Part shown: positions 12,807 through 26,400 of the stretch, piece after piece
Numbering within the stretch: the stretch's first letter is position 1
Layout: each line of letters opens with the position of its first letter
Source of the DNA: Tritrichomonas musculus
Lineage: Eukaryota; Parabasalia; Tritrichomonadida; Tritrichomonadidae
Length of the DNA stretch: 38,211 nucleotides
NCBI GenBank assembly: GCA_039105265.1
Contig: JAPFFF010000146.1
Span: 1-38,211, forward strand
Direction: 5' to 3'
Notes under the pieces: generated by a model
Told to the model about the DNA's origin: nothing
The model's database searches: none
Seen by the model: the letters and a program-made list of their open reading frames with translations, nothing else
Translations under genes and position numbers: made by a program

Positions 12807-15800
12807 TTGAATCATCAGATTCAACGAGAACTGCAGTTGAACCATCAGATTCAACGAGAACTGCAGTTGAATCATCAGATGCAACGACAACTGCAGTTGA
12901 ATCATCAGATGCAACGAGAACTGCAGTTGAATCATCAGATGCAACGAGAACTGCAGTTGAATCATCAGATTCAACGAGAACTGCAGTTGAATCATCAGAT
13001 GCAACGACAACTGCAGTTGAATCATCAGATGCAACGAGAACTGCAGTTGAATCATCAGATGCAACGAGAACTGCAGTTGAATCATCAGATTCAACGAGAA
13101 CTGCAGTTGAACCATCAGATTCAACGAGAACTGCAGTTGAATCATCAGATGCAACGAGAACTACAGTTGAATCATCAGATTCAACGAGAACTGCAGTTGA
13201 ATCATCAGATGCAACGAGAACTACAGTTGAATCATCAGATTCAACGAGAACTGCAGTTGAATCATCAGATGCAACAAGAACTGCAGTTGAATCATCAGAT
13301 TCAACGAGAACTGCAGTTGAATCATCAGATTCAACGAGAACTGCAGTTGAACCATCAGATTCAACGAGAACTACAGTTGAATCATCAGATTCAACGAGAA
13401 CTGCAGTTGAATCATCAGATTCAACGAGAACTACAGTTGAATCATCAGATTCAACGAGAACTGCAGTTGAATCATCAGATGCAACGAGAACTACAGTTGA
13501 ATCATCAGATTCAACGAGAACTGCAGTTGAATCATCAGATGCAACGACAACTGCAGTTGAATCATCAGATGCAACGACAACTGCAGTTGAATCATCAGAT
13601 GCAACGAGAACTGCAGTTGAATCATCAGATGCAACGAGAACTGCAGTTTAATAATAAGATTCAACGAGAACTGCAGTTGAATCATCAGATGAAACAAGAA
13701 CTGCAGTTGAATCATCAGATGCAACAAGAACTGCAGTTGAATCATCAGATTCAACGAGAACTGCAGTTGAATCATCAGATTCAACGAGAACTGCAGTTGA
13801 ACCATCAGATTCAACGAGAACTACAGTTGAATCATCAGATTCAACGAGAACTGCAGTTGAATCATCAGATTCAACGAGAACTACAGTTGAATCATCAGAT
13901 TCAACGAGAACTGCAGTTGAATCATCAGATGCAACGAGAACTACAGTTGAATCATCAGATTCAACGAGAACTGCAGTTGAATCATCAGATGCAACGACAA
14001 CTGCAGTTGAATCATCAGATGCAACGACAACTGCAGTTGAATCATCAGATTCAACGAGAACTGCAGTTGAATCATCAGATGCAACGAGAACTGCAGTTGA
14101 ATCATCAGATTCAACGAGAACTGCAGTTGAATCATCAGATGCAACAAGAACTGCAGTTGAATCATCAGATTCAACGAGAACTGCAGTTGAATCATCAGAT
14201 GCAACGAGAACTGCAGTTGAATCATCAGATGCAACGAGAACTGCAGTTGAATCATCAGATGCAACGAGAACTGCAGTTGAATCATCAGATGCAACGAGAA
14301 CTGCAGTTTAATAATAAGATTCAACAAGAACTGCAGTTTAATCATAAGATTCAACGAGAACTGCAGTTTAATCATCAGATTCAACGAGAACTGCAGTTTA
14401 ATAATAAGATTCAACAAGAACTGCAGTTTAATAATAAGATTCAACAAGAACTGCAGTTGAATCATCAGATGCAACGAGAACTGCAGTTGAATCATCAGAT
14501 TCAACGAGAACTGCAGTTGAATCATCAGATTCAACGAGAACTGCAGTTGAATCATCAGATGCAACGAGAACTGCAGTTGAATCATCAGATGCAACGAGAA
14601 CTGCAGTTGAATCATCAGATTCAACGAGAACTGCAGTTGAATCATCAGATGCAACGAGAACTGCAGTTGAATCATCAGATGCAACGAGAACTGCAGTTGA
14701 ATCATCAGATTCAACGAGAACTGCAGTTGAATCATCAGATGCAACGAGAACTGCAGTTGAACCATCAGATTCAACGAGAACTGCAGTTGAATCATCAGAT
14801 GCAACGAGAACTACAGTTGAATCATCAGATTCAACGAGAACTGCAGTTGAATCATCAGATGCAACGAGAACTACAGTTGAATCATCAGATTCAACGAGAA
14901 CTGCAGTTGAATCATCAGATTCAACGAGAACTGCAGTTGAACCATCAGATTCAACGAGAACTACAGTTGAATCATCAGATTCAACGAGAACTGCAGTTGA
15001 ATCATCAGATTCAACGAGAACTACAGTTGAATCATCAGATTCAACGAGAACTGCAGTTGAATCATCAGATGCAACGAGAACTACAGTTGAATCATCAGAT
15101 TCAACGAGAACTGCAGTTGAATCATCAGATGCAACGACAACTGCAGTTGAATCATCAGATGCAACGACAACTGCAGTTGAATCATCAGATTCAACGAGAA
15201 CTGCAGTTTAATAATAAGATGAAACAAGAACTGCAGTTGAATCATCAGATGCAACGAGAACTGCAGTTGAATCATCAGATGCAACGAGAACTGCAGTTGA
15301 ATCATCAGATGCAACGACAACTGCAGTTGAATCATCAGATGCAACGAGAACTGCAGTTGAATCATCAGATGCAACGAGAACTGCAGTTTAATAATAAGAT
15401 GAAACAAGAACTGCAGTTGAATCATCAGATGCAACGACAACTGCAGTTGAATCATCAGATGCAACGAGAACTGCAGTTGAATCATCAGATGCAACGAGAA
15501 CTGCAGTTGAATCATCAGATTCAACGAGAACTGCAGTTGAATCATCAGATTCAACGAGAACTGCAGTTGAATCATCAGATGCAACGAGAACTGCAGTTGA
15601 ATCATCAGATGCAACGAGAACTACAGTTGAATCATCAGATTCAACGAGAACTGCAGTTGAACCATCAGATTCAACGAGAACTGCAGTTGAACCATCAGAT
15701 TCAACGAGAACTGCAGTTGAATCATCAGATGCAACGAGAACTGCAGTTGAATCATCAGATGCAACGAGAACTGCAGTTTAATAATAAGATTCAACAAGAA

Positions 15801-18626
15801 CTACAGTTGAATCATCAGATTCAACGAGAACTGCAGTTGAATCATCAGATGCAACGACAACTGCAGTTGAATCATCAGATGCAACGACAACTGCAGTTGA
15901 ATCATCAGATTCAACGAGAACTGCAGTTGAATCATCAGATGCAACGAGAACTGCAGTTGAATCATCAGATTCAACGAGAACTGCAGTTTAATAATAAGAT
16001 GAAACAAGAACTGCAGTTGAATCATCAGATGCAACGAGAACTGCAGTTGAATCATCAGATGCAACGAGAACTGCAGTTGAATCATCAGATGCAACGACAA
16101 CTGCAGTTGAATCATCAGATGCAACGAGAACTGCAGTTGAATCATCAGATGCAACGAGAACTGCAGTTTAATAATAAGATGAAACAAGAACTGCAGTTGA
16201 ATCATCAGATGCAACGACAACTGCAGTTGAATCATCAGATGCAACGAGAACTGCAGTTGAATCATCAGATGCAACGAGAACTGCAGTTGAATCATCAGAT
16301 TCAACGAGAACTGCAGTTGAATCATCAGATTCAACGAGAACTGCAGTTGAATCATCAGATGCAACGAGAACTGCAGTTGAATCATCAGATGCAACGAGAA
16401 CTACAGTTGAATCATCAGATTCAACGAGAACTGCAGTTGAACCATCAGATTCAACGAGAACTGCAGTTGAACCATCAGATTCAACGAGAACTGCAGTTGA
16501 ATCATCAGATGCAACGAGAACTGCAGTTGAATCATCAGATGCAACGAGAACTGCAGTTTAATAATAAGATTCAACAAGAACTGCAGTTTAATCATAAGAT
16601 TCAACGAGAACTGCAGTTTAATCATCAGATTCAACGAGAACTGCAGTTGAATCATCAGATGCAACGAGAACTGCAGTTGAATCATCAGATGCAACGAGAA
16701 CTGCAGTTGAATCATCAGATTCAACGAGAACTGCAGTTGAATCATCAGATGCAACGAGAACTGCAGTTGAATCATCAGATGCAACGAGAACTGCAGTTGA
16801 ATCATCAGATTCAACGAGAACTGCAGTTGAATCATCAGATGCAACGAGAACTGCAGTTGAACCATCAGATTCAACGAGAACTGCAGTTGAATCATCAGAT
16901 GCAACGAGAACTACAGTTGAATCATCAGATTCAACGAGAACTGCAGTTGAATCATCAGATGCAACGAGAACTACAGTTGAATCATCAGATTCAACGAGAA
17001 CTGCAGTTGAATCATCAGATGCAACAAGAACTGCAGTTGAATCATCAGATTCAACGAGAACTGCAGTTGAATCATCAGATTCAACGAGAACTGCAGTTGA
17101 ACCATCAGATTCAACGAGAACTACAGTTGAATCATCAGATTCAACGAGAACTGCAGTTGAATCATCAGATTCAACGAGAACTACAGTTGAATCATCAGAT
17201 TCAACGAGAACTGCAGTTGAATCATCAGATTCAACGAGAACTGCAGTTGAATCATCAGATGCAGCGAGAACTGCAGTTGAATCATCAGATGCAACGAGAA
17301 CTGCAGTTGAATCATCAGATTCAACGAGAACTGCAGTTGAACCATCAGATTCAACGAGAACTGCAGTTGAATCATCAGATGCAACGAGAACTACAGTTGA
17401 ATCATCAGATTCAACGAGAACTGCAGTTGAATCATCAGATGCAACGAGAACTACAGTTGAATCATCAGATTCAACGAGAACTGCAGTTGAATCATCAGAT
17501 GCAACAAGAACTGCAGTTGAATCATCAGATTCAACGAGAACTGCAGTTGAATCATCAGATTCAACGAGAACTGCAGTTGAACCATCAGATTCAACGAGAA
17601 CTACAGTTGAATCATCAGATTCAACGAGAACTGCAGTTGAATCATCAGATTCAACGAGAACTACAGTTGAATCATCAGATTCAACGAGAACTGCAGTTGA
17701 ATCATCAGATGCAACGAGAACTACAGTTGAATCATCAGATTCAACGAGAACTGCAGTTGAATCATCAGATGCAACGACAACTGCAGTTGAATCATCAGAT
17801 GCAACGACAACTGCAGTTGAATCATCAGATGCAACGAGAACTGCAGTTGAATCATCAGATGCAACGAGAACTGCAGTTTAATAATAAGATTCAACGAGAA
17901 CTGCAGTTGAATCATCAGATGAAACAAGAACTGCAGTTGAATCATCAGATGCAACAAGAACTGCAGTTGAATCATCAGATTCAACGAGAACTGCAGTTGA
18001 ATCATCAGATTCAACGAGAACTGCAGTTGAACCATCAGATTCAACGAGAACTACAGTTGAATCATCAGATTCAACGAGAACTGCAGTTGAATCATCAGAT
18101 TCAACGAGAACTACAGTTGAATCATCAGATTCAACGAGAACTGCAGTTGAATCATCAGATGCAACGAGAACTACAGTTGAATCATCAGATTCAACGAGAA
18201 CTGCAGTTGAATCATCAGATGCAACGACAACTGCAGTTGAATCATCAGATGCAACGACAACTGCAGTTGAATCATCAGATTCAACGAGAACTGCAGTTGA
18301 ATCATCAGATGCAACGAGAACTGCAGTTGAATCATCAGATTCAACGAGAACTGCAGTTGAATCATCAGATGCAACAAGAACTGCAGTTGAATCATCAGAT
18401 TCAACGAGAACTGCAGTTGAATCATCAGATGCAACGAGAACTGCAGTTGAATCATCAGATGCAACGAGAACTACAGTTGAATCATCAGATGCAACGAGAA
18501 CTGCAGTTGAATCATCAGATGCAACGAGAACTGCAGTTTAATAATAAGATTCAACAAGAACTGCAGTTTAATCATAAGATTCAACGAGAACTGCAGTTTA
18601 ATCATCAGATTCAACGAGAACTGTAG
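12807..18626 (+). other. Longest closed open segment of the decapeptide frame (1,939 codons); coding doubtful
   Basis: This stretch reads as about 194 repeats of L-N-H-Q-(M/I)-Q-R-E-L-Q, Gln-rich, with variants F-N-N-K, M-K-Q-E-L and R-Q-L. It opens after the TAA of the gaaataag unit (12,795-12,797) and closes at the TAG at 18,624-18,626. It uses a TTG as its formal start; I see no recognisable promoter, ribosome binding site, signal peptide or unique domain. Hydrophobic residues fall at repeat positions 1, 5 and 9. I do not recognise a protein family. Because the repeat is a multiple of three and has no stop in this frame, the openness is not evidence of a gene. Confidence 0.25.
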
Positions 18627-21360
18627 TTTAATAATAAGATTCAACAAGAACTGCAGTTGAATCATCAGATGCAACGAGAACTGCAGTTGAATCATCAGAT
18701 TCAACGAGAACTGCAGTTGAATCATCAGATGCAACGAGAACTGCAGTTGAATCATCAGATGCAACGAGAACTGCAGTTGAATCATCAGATTCAACGAGAA
18801 CTGCAGTTGAATCATCAGATGCAACGAGAACTGCAGTTGAACCATCAGATTCAACGAGAACTGCAGTTGAATCATCAGATGCAACGAGAACTACAGTTGA
18901 ATCATCAGATTCAACGAGAACTGCAGTTGAATCATCAGATGCAACGAGAACTACAGTTGAATCATCAGATTCAACGAGAACTGCAGTTGAATCATCAGAT
19001 GCAACAAGAACTGCAGTTGAATCATCAGATTCAACGAGAACTGCAGTTGAATCATCAGATTCAACGAGAACTGCAGTTGAACCATCAGATTCAACGAGAA
19101 CTACAGTTGAATCATCAGATTCAACGAGAACTGCAGTTGAATCATCAGATTCAACGAGAACTACAGTTGAATCATCAGATTCAACGAGAACTGCAGTTGA
19201 ATCATCAGATGCAACGAGAACTACAGTTGAATCATCAGATTCAACGAGAACTGCAGTTGAATCATCAGATGCAACGACAACTGCAGTTGAATCATCAGAT
19301 GCAACGACAACTGCAGTTGAATCATCAGATTCAACGAGAACTGCAGTTGAATCATCAGATGCAACGAGAACTGCAGTTGAATCATCAGATTCAACGAGAA
19401 CTGCAGTTTAATAATAAGATGAAACAAGAACTGCAGTTGAATCATCAGATGCAACGAGAACTGCAGTTGAATCATCAGATGCAACGAGAACTGCAGTTGA
19501 ATCATCAGATGCAACGACAACTGCAGTTGAATCATCAGATGCAACGAGAACTGCAGTTGAATCATCAGATGCAACGAGAACTGCAGTTTAATAATAAGAT
19601 GAAACAAGAACTGCAGTTGAATCATCAGATGCAACGACAACTGCAGTTGAATCATCAGATGCAACGAGAACTGCAGTTGAATCATCAGATGCAACGAGAA
19701 CTGCAGTTGAATCATCAGATTCAACGAGAACTGCAGTTGAATCATCAGATTCAACGAGAACTGCAGTTGAATCATCAGATGCAACGAGAACTGCAGTTGA
19801 ATCATCAGATGCAACGAGAACTACAGTTGAATCATCAGATTCAACGAGAACTGCAGTTGAACCATCAGATTCAACGAGAACTGCAGTTGAACCATCAGAT
19901 TCAACGAGAACTGCAGTTGAATCATCAGATGCAACGAGAACTGCAGTTGAATCATCAGATGCAACGAGAACTGCAGTTTAATAATAAGATTCAACAAGAA
20001 CTGCAGTTTAATCATAAGATTCAACGAGAACTGCAGTTTAATCATCAGATTCAACGAGAACTGCAGTTTAATAATAAGATTCAACAAGAACTGCAGTTGA
20101 ATCATCAGATGCAACGAGAACTGCAGTTGAATCATCAGATTCAACGAGAACTGCAGTTGAATCATCAGATGCAACGACAACTGCAGTTGAATCATCAGAT
20201 GCAACGAGAACTGCAGTTGAATCATCAGATTCAACGAGAACTGCAGTTGAATCATCAGATGCAACGAGAACTGCAGTTGAACCATCAGATTCAACGAGAA
20301 CTGCAGTTGAATCATCAGATGCAACGAGAACTACAGTTGAATCATCAGATTCAACGAGAACTGCAGTTGAATCATCAGATGCAACGAGAACTACAGTTGA
20401 ATCATCAGATTCAACGAGAACTGCAGTTGAATCATCAGATGCAACAAGAACTGCAGTTGAATCATCAGATTCAACGAGAACTGCAGTTGAATCATCAGAT
20501 TCAACGAGAACTGCAGTTGAACCATCAGATTCAACGAGAACTACAGTTGAATCATCAGATTCAACGAGAACTGCAGTTGAATCATCAGATTCAACGAGAA
20601 CTACAGTTGAATCATCAGATTCAACGAGAACTGCAGTTGAATCATCAGATGCAACGAGAACTACAGTTGAATCATCAGATTCAACGAGAACTGCAGTTGA
20701 ATCATCAGATGCAACGACAACTGCAGTTGAATCATCAGATGCAACGACAACTGCAGTTGAATCATCAGATTCAACGAGAACTGCAGTTGAATCATCAGAT
20801 GCAACGAGAACTGCAGTTGAATCATCAGATTCAACGAGAACTGCAGTTTAATAATAAGATGAAACAAGAACTGCAGTTGAATCATCAGATGCAACGAGAA
20901 CTGCAGTTGAATCATCAGATGCAACGAGAACTGCAGTTGAATCATCAGATGCAACGACAACTGCAGTTGAATCATCAGATGCAACGAGAACTGCAGTTGA
21001 ATCATCAGATGCAACGAGAACTGCAGTTTAATAATAAGATGAAACAAGAACTGCAGTTGAATCATCAGATGCAACGACAACTGCAGTTGAATCATCAGAT
21101 GCAACGAGAACTGCAGTTGAATCATCAGATGCAACGAGAACTGCAGTTGAATCATCAGATTCAACGAGAACTGCAGTTGAATCATCAGATTCAACGAGAA
21201 CTGCAGTTGAATCATCAGATGCAACGAGAACTGCAGTTGAATCATCAGATGCAACGAGAACTACAGTTGAATCATCAGATTCAACGAGAACTGCAGTTGA
21301 ACCATCAGATTCAACGAGAACTGCAGTTGAACCATCAGATTCAACGAGAACTGCAGTTGA
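18481..21360. repeat. 1,440-bp tandem duplication pair in block 2
   Basis: This is the 12,450-bp-shifted image of the pair at 6,031-8,910. Its halves are 18,481-19,920 and 19,921-21,360. The ctgtagttta unit appears only in the first half (18,601), as in block 1 (6,151), so that stop-bearing variant arose or was lost in one half before the 12.45-kb duplication. Confidence 0.82.
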
Positions 21361-23430
21361 ATCATCAGATGCAACGAGAACTGCAGTTGAATCATCAGAT
21401 GCAACGAGAACTGCAGTTTAATAATAAGATGCAACAAGAACTGCAGTTGAATCATCAGATGCAACGAGAACTGCAGTTGAATCATCAGATGCAACGAGAA
21501 CTGCAGTTGAATCATCAGATACAGCGAGAACTGCAGTTGAATCATCAGATTCAACGAGAACTGCAGTTGAATCATCAGATTCAACGAGAACTGCAGTTGA
21601 ATCATCAGATGCAACGAGAACTGCAGTTGAATCATCAGATGCAACGAGAACTACAGTTGAATCATCAGATTCAACGAGAACTGCAGTTGAATCATCAGAT
21701 TCAACGAGAACTGCAGTTGAATCATCAGATTCAACGAGAACTGCAGTTGAATCATCAGATGCAACGAGAACTGCAGTTGAATCATCAGATTCAACGACAA
21801 CTGCAGTTGAACCATCAGATTCAACGAGAACTGCAGTTGAATCATCAGATGCAACGAGAACTGCAGTTGAATCATCAGATGCAACGAGAACTGCAGTTGA
21901 ATCATCAGATTCAACGAGAACTGCAGTTGAATCATCAGATGCAACGAGAACTGCAGTTGAATCATCAGATTCAACGAGAACTGCAGTTGAATCATCAGAT
22001 GCAACGAGAACTGCAGTTGAATCATCAGATGCAACGAGAACTGCAGTTTAATAATAAGATGCAACGAGAACTGCAGTTGAATCATCAGATTCAACGAGAA
22101 CTGCAGTTGAATCATCAGATGCAACGAGAACTGCAGTTGAATCATCAGATGCAGCGAGAACTGCAGTTTAATAATAAGATGAAACAAGAACTGCAGTTGA
22201 ATCATCAGATGCAACGAGAACTGTAGTTGAATCATCAGATGCAACGAGAACTGCAGTTGAATCATCAGATGCAACGAGAACTGCAGTTGAATCATCAGAT
22301 GCAGCGAGAACTGCAGTTTAATAATAAGATGAAACAAGAACTGCAGTTGAATCATCAGATGCAACGAGAACTGCAGTTGAATCATCAGATGCAGCGAGAA
22401 CTGCAGTTTAATAATAAGATGAAACAAGAACTGCAGTTGAATCATCAGATTCAACGAGAACTGCAGTTGAATCATCAGATGCAACGAGAACTGCAGTTGA
22501 ATCATCAGATGCAACGAGAACTGCAGTTGAATCATCAGATGCAACGAGAACTGCAGTTGAATCATCAGATTCAACGAGAACTGCAGTTGAATCATCAGAT
22601 GCAACGACAACTGCAGTTGAATCATCAGATTCAACGAGAACTGCAGTTGAATCATCAGATTCAACGAGAACTGCAGTTGAATCATCAGATGCAACGAGAA
22701 CTGCAGTTGAATCATCAGATTCAACGAGAACTGCAGTTTAATAATAAGATTCAACGAGAACTGCAGTTTAATAATAAGATGAAACAAGAACTGCAGTTGA
22801 ATAATCAGATGCAACGAGAACTGCAGTTGAATCATCAGATTCAACGACAACTGCAGTTGAATCATCAGATTCAACGAGAACTGCAGTTGAATCATCAGAT
22901 GCAACGAGAACTGCAGTTGAATCATCAGATTCAACGAGAACTGCAGTTTAATAATAAGATTCAACGAGAACTGCAGTTTAATAATAAGATGAAACAAGAA
23001 CTGCAGTTGAATAATCAGATGCAACGAGAACTGCAGTTGAATCATCAGATGCAACGAGAACTGCAGTTGAATCATCAGATGCAACGAGAACTGCAGTTGA
23101 ATCATCAGATTCAACGAGAACTGCAGTTGAATCATCAGATGCAACGAGAACTGCAGTTGAATCATCAGATTCAACGAGAACTTCAGTTGAATCATCAGAT
23201 TCAACGAGAACTGCAGTTGAATCATCAGATGCAACGAGAACTGCAGTTGAATCATCAGATGAAACAAGAACTGCAGTTGAATCATCAGATGCAACGAGAA
23301 CTGCAGTTGAATCATCAGATGCAACGAGAACTGCAGTTGAATCATCAGATGCAACGAGAACTGCAGTTGAATCATCAGATGCAACGAGAACTGCAGTTGA
23401 ATCATCAGATGCAACGAGAACTGCAGTTGA

Positions 23431-23460
23431 ATCATCAGATCAGATGCAACGAGAACTGCA
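23431..23460. other. 25-bp deletion scar; the only phase break in the array
   Basis: The sequence reads atcatcagatcagatgcaac here. At the matching place in block 1 (10,981-11,030) the two cagat motifs are separated by 25 bp that begin tcaacgagaa and end gaatcat. Block 2 has lost those 25 bases, which joins the two cagat copies. Unit starts therefore move from position 1 to position 6 modulo 30, and the main + frame changes register. Deletion by slippage between short direct repeats is the likely cause; a sequencing or assembly error is the alternative. Everything else in the window is exactly in phase. Confidence 0.9.
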
Positions 23461-26400
23461 GTTGAATCATCAGATGCAACGAGAACTGCAGTTGAATCAT
23501 CAGATTCAACGAGAACTGCAGTTGAATCATCAGATTCAACGAGAACTGCAGTTGAATCATCAGATTCAACGAGAACTGCAGTTGAATCATCAGATGCAAC
23601 GACAACTGCAGTTGAATCATCAGATGCAACGACAACTGCAGTTGAATCATCAGATGCAACGAGAACTGCAGTTGAATCATCAGATGCAACGAGAACTGCA
23701 GTTTAATAATAAGATTCAACGAGAACTGCAGTTGAATCATCAGATGAAACAAGAACTGCAGTTGAATCATCAGATGCAACAAGAACTGCAGTTGAATCAT
23801 CAGATTCAACGAGAACTGCAGTTGAATCATCAGATTCAACGAGAACTGCAGTTGAACCATCAGATTCAACGAGAACTACAGTTGAATCATCAGATTCAAC
23901 GAGAACTGCAGTTGAATCATCAGATTCAACGAGAACTACAGTTGAATCATCAGATTCAACGAGAACTGCAGTTGAATCATCAGATGCAACGAGAACTACA
24001 GTTGAATCATCAGATTCAACGAGAACTGCAGTTGAATCATCAGATGCAACGACAACTGCAGTTGAATCATCAGATGCAACGACAACTGCAGTTGAATCAT
24101 CAGATTCAACGAGAACTGCAGTTGAATCATCAGATGCAACGAGAACTGCAGTTGAATCATCAGATTCAACGAGAACTGCAGTTGAATCATCAGATGCAAC
24201 AAGAACTGCAGTTGAATCATCAGATTCAACGAGAACTGCAGTTGAATCATCAGATGCAACGAGAACTGCAGTTGAATCATCAGATGCAACGAGAACTGCA
24301 GTTGAATCATCAGATGCAACGAGAACTGCAGTTGAATCATCAGATGCAACGAGAACTGCAGTTTAATAATAAGATTCAACAAGAACTGCAGTTTAATCAT
24401 AAGATTCAACGAGAACTGCAGTTTAATCATAAGATTCAACGAGAACTGCAGTTTAATAATAAGATTCAACAAGAACTGCAGTTGAATCATCAGATGCAAC
24501 GAGAACTGCAGTTGAATCATCAGATTCAACGAGAACTGCAGTTGAATCATCAGATTCAACGAGAACTGCAGTTGAATCATCAGATGCAACGAGAACTGCA
24601 GTTGAATCATCAGATGCAACGAGAACTGCAGTTGAATCATCAGATGCAACGAGAACTGCAGTTGAATCATCAGATTCAACGAGAACTGCAGTTGAATCAT
24701 CAGATGCAACGAGAACTGCAGTTGAACCATCAGATTCAACGAGAACTGCAGTTGAATCATCAGATGCAACGAGAACTACAGTTGAATCATCAGATTCAAC
24801 GAGAACTGCAGTTGAATCATCAGATGCAACGAGAACTACAGTTGAATCATCAGATTCAACGAGAACTGCAGTTGAATCATCAGATGCAACAAGAACTGCA
24901 GTTGAATCATCAGATTCAACGAGAACTGCAGTTGAATCATCAGATTCAACGAGAACTGCAGTTGAACCATCAGATTCAACGAGAACTACAGTTGAATCAT
25001 CAGATTCAACGAGAACTGCAGTTGAATCATCAGATTCAACGAGAACTACAGTTGAATCATCAGATGCAACGAGAACTGCAGTTGAATCATCAGATGCAAC
25101 GAGAACTGCAGTTGAATCATCAGATGCAACGAGAACTGCAGTTGAATCATCAGATTCAACGAGAACTGCAGTTGAATCATCAGATGCAACGAGAACTGCA
25201 GTTGAATCATCAGATGAAATAAGAACTGCAGTTGAATCATCAGATTCAACGAGAACTGCAGTTGAACCATCAGATTCAACGAGAACTGCAGTTGAATCAT
25301 CAGATGCAACGACAACTGCAGTTGAATCATCAGATGCAACGAGAACTGCAGTTGAATCATCAGATGCAACGAGAACTGCAGTTGAATCATCAGATTCAAC
25401 GAGAACTGCAGTTGAATCATCAGATGCAACGACAACTGCAGTTGAATCATCAGATGCAACGAGAACTGCAGTTGAATCATCAGATGCAACGAGAACTGCA
25501 GTTGAATCATCAGATTCAACGAGAACTGCAGTTGAACCATCAGATTCAACGAGAACTGCAGTTGAATCATCAGATGCAACGAGAACTACAGTTGAATCAT
25601 CAGATTCAACGAGAACTGCAGTTGAATCATCAGATGCAACGAGAACTACAGTTGAATCATCAGATTCAACGAGAACTGCAGTTGAATCATCAGATGCAAC
25701 AAGAACTGCAGTTGAATCATCAGATTCAACGAGAACTGCAGTTGAATCATCAGATTCAACGAGAACTGCAGTTGAACCATCAGATTCAACGAGAACTACA
25801 GTTGAATCATCAGATTCAACGAGAACTGCAGTTGAATCATCAGATTCAACGAGAACTACAGTTGAATCATCAGATTCAACGAGAACTGCAGTTGAATCAT
25901 CAGATGCAACGAGAACTACAGTTGAATCATCAGATTCAACGAGAACTGCAGTTGAATCATCAGATGCAACGACAACTGCAGTTGAATCATCAGATGCAAC
26001 GACAACTGCAGTTGAATCATCAGATGCAACGAGAACTGCAGTTGAATCATCAGATGCAACGAGAACTGCAGTTTAATAATAAGATTCAACGAGAACTGCA
26101 GTTGAATCATCAGATGAAACAAGAACTGCAGTTGAATCATCAGATGCAACAAGAACTGCAGTTGAATCATCAGATTCAACGAGAACTGCAGTTGAATCAT
26201 CAGATTCAACGAGAACTGCAGTTGAACCATCAGATTCAACGAGAACTACAGTTGAATCATCAGATTCAACGAGAACTGCAGTTGAATCATCAGATTCAAC
26301 GAGAACTACAGTTGAATCATCAGATTCAACGAGAACTGCAGTTGAATCATCAGATGCAACGAGAACTACAGTTGAATCATCAGATTCAACGAGAACTGCA

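Larger units (their letters stand above)
4801..17250. repeat. 12.45-kb higher-order block, copy 1
   Basis: This block of 415 units is followed directly by a second copy. Rare markers recur exactly 12,450 bp later: the acagcg unit at 9,061 and 21,511, the cttcag unit at 10,711 and 23,161, the ctgtagttga unit at 9,751 and 22,201, and the ctgtagttta unit at 6,151 and 18,601. The match fails to the left of 4,801, where the unit at 4,771 (gcaacgacaa) faces 17,221 (tcaacgagaa). Only a handful of differences from copy 2 were found, for example at 5,041 (gcaacgag against gcaacaag at 17,491), 14,851 and 16,651. Such high identity implies a recent duplication, probably by unequal exchange. Confidence 0.9.
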
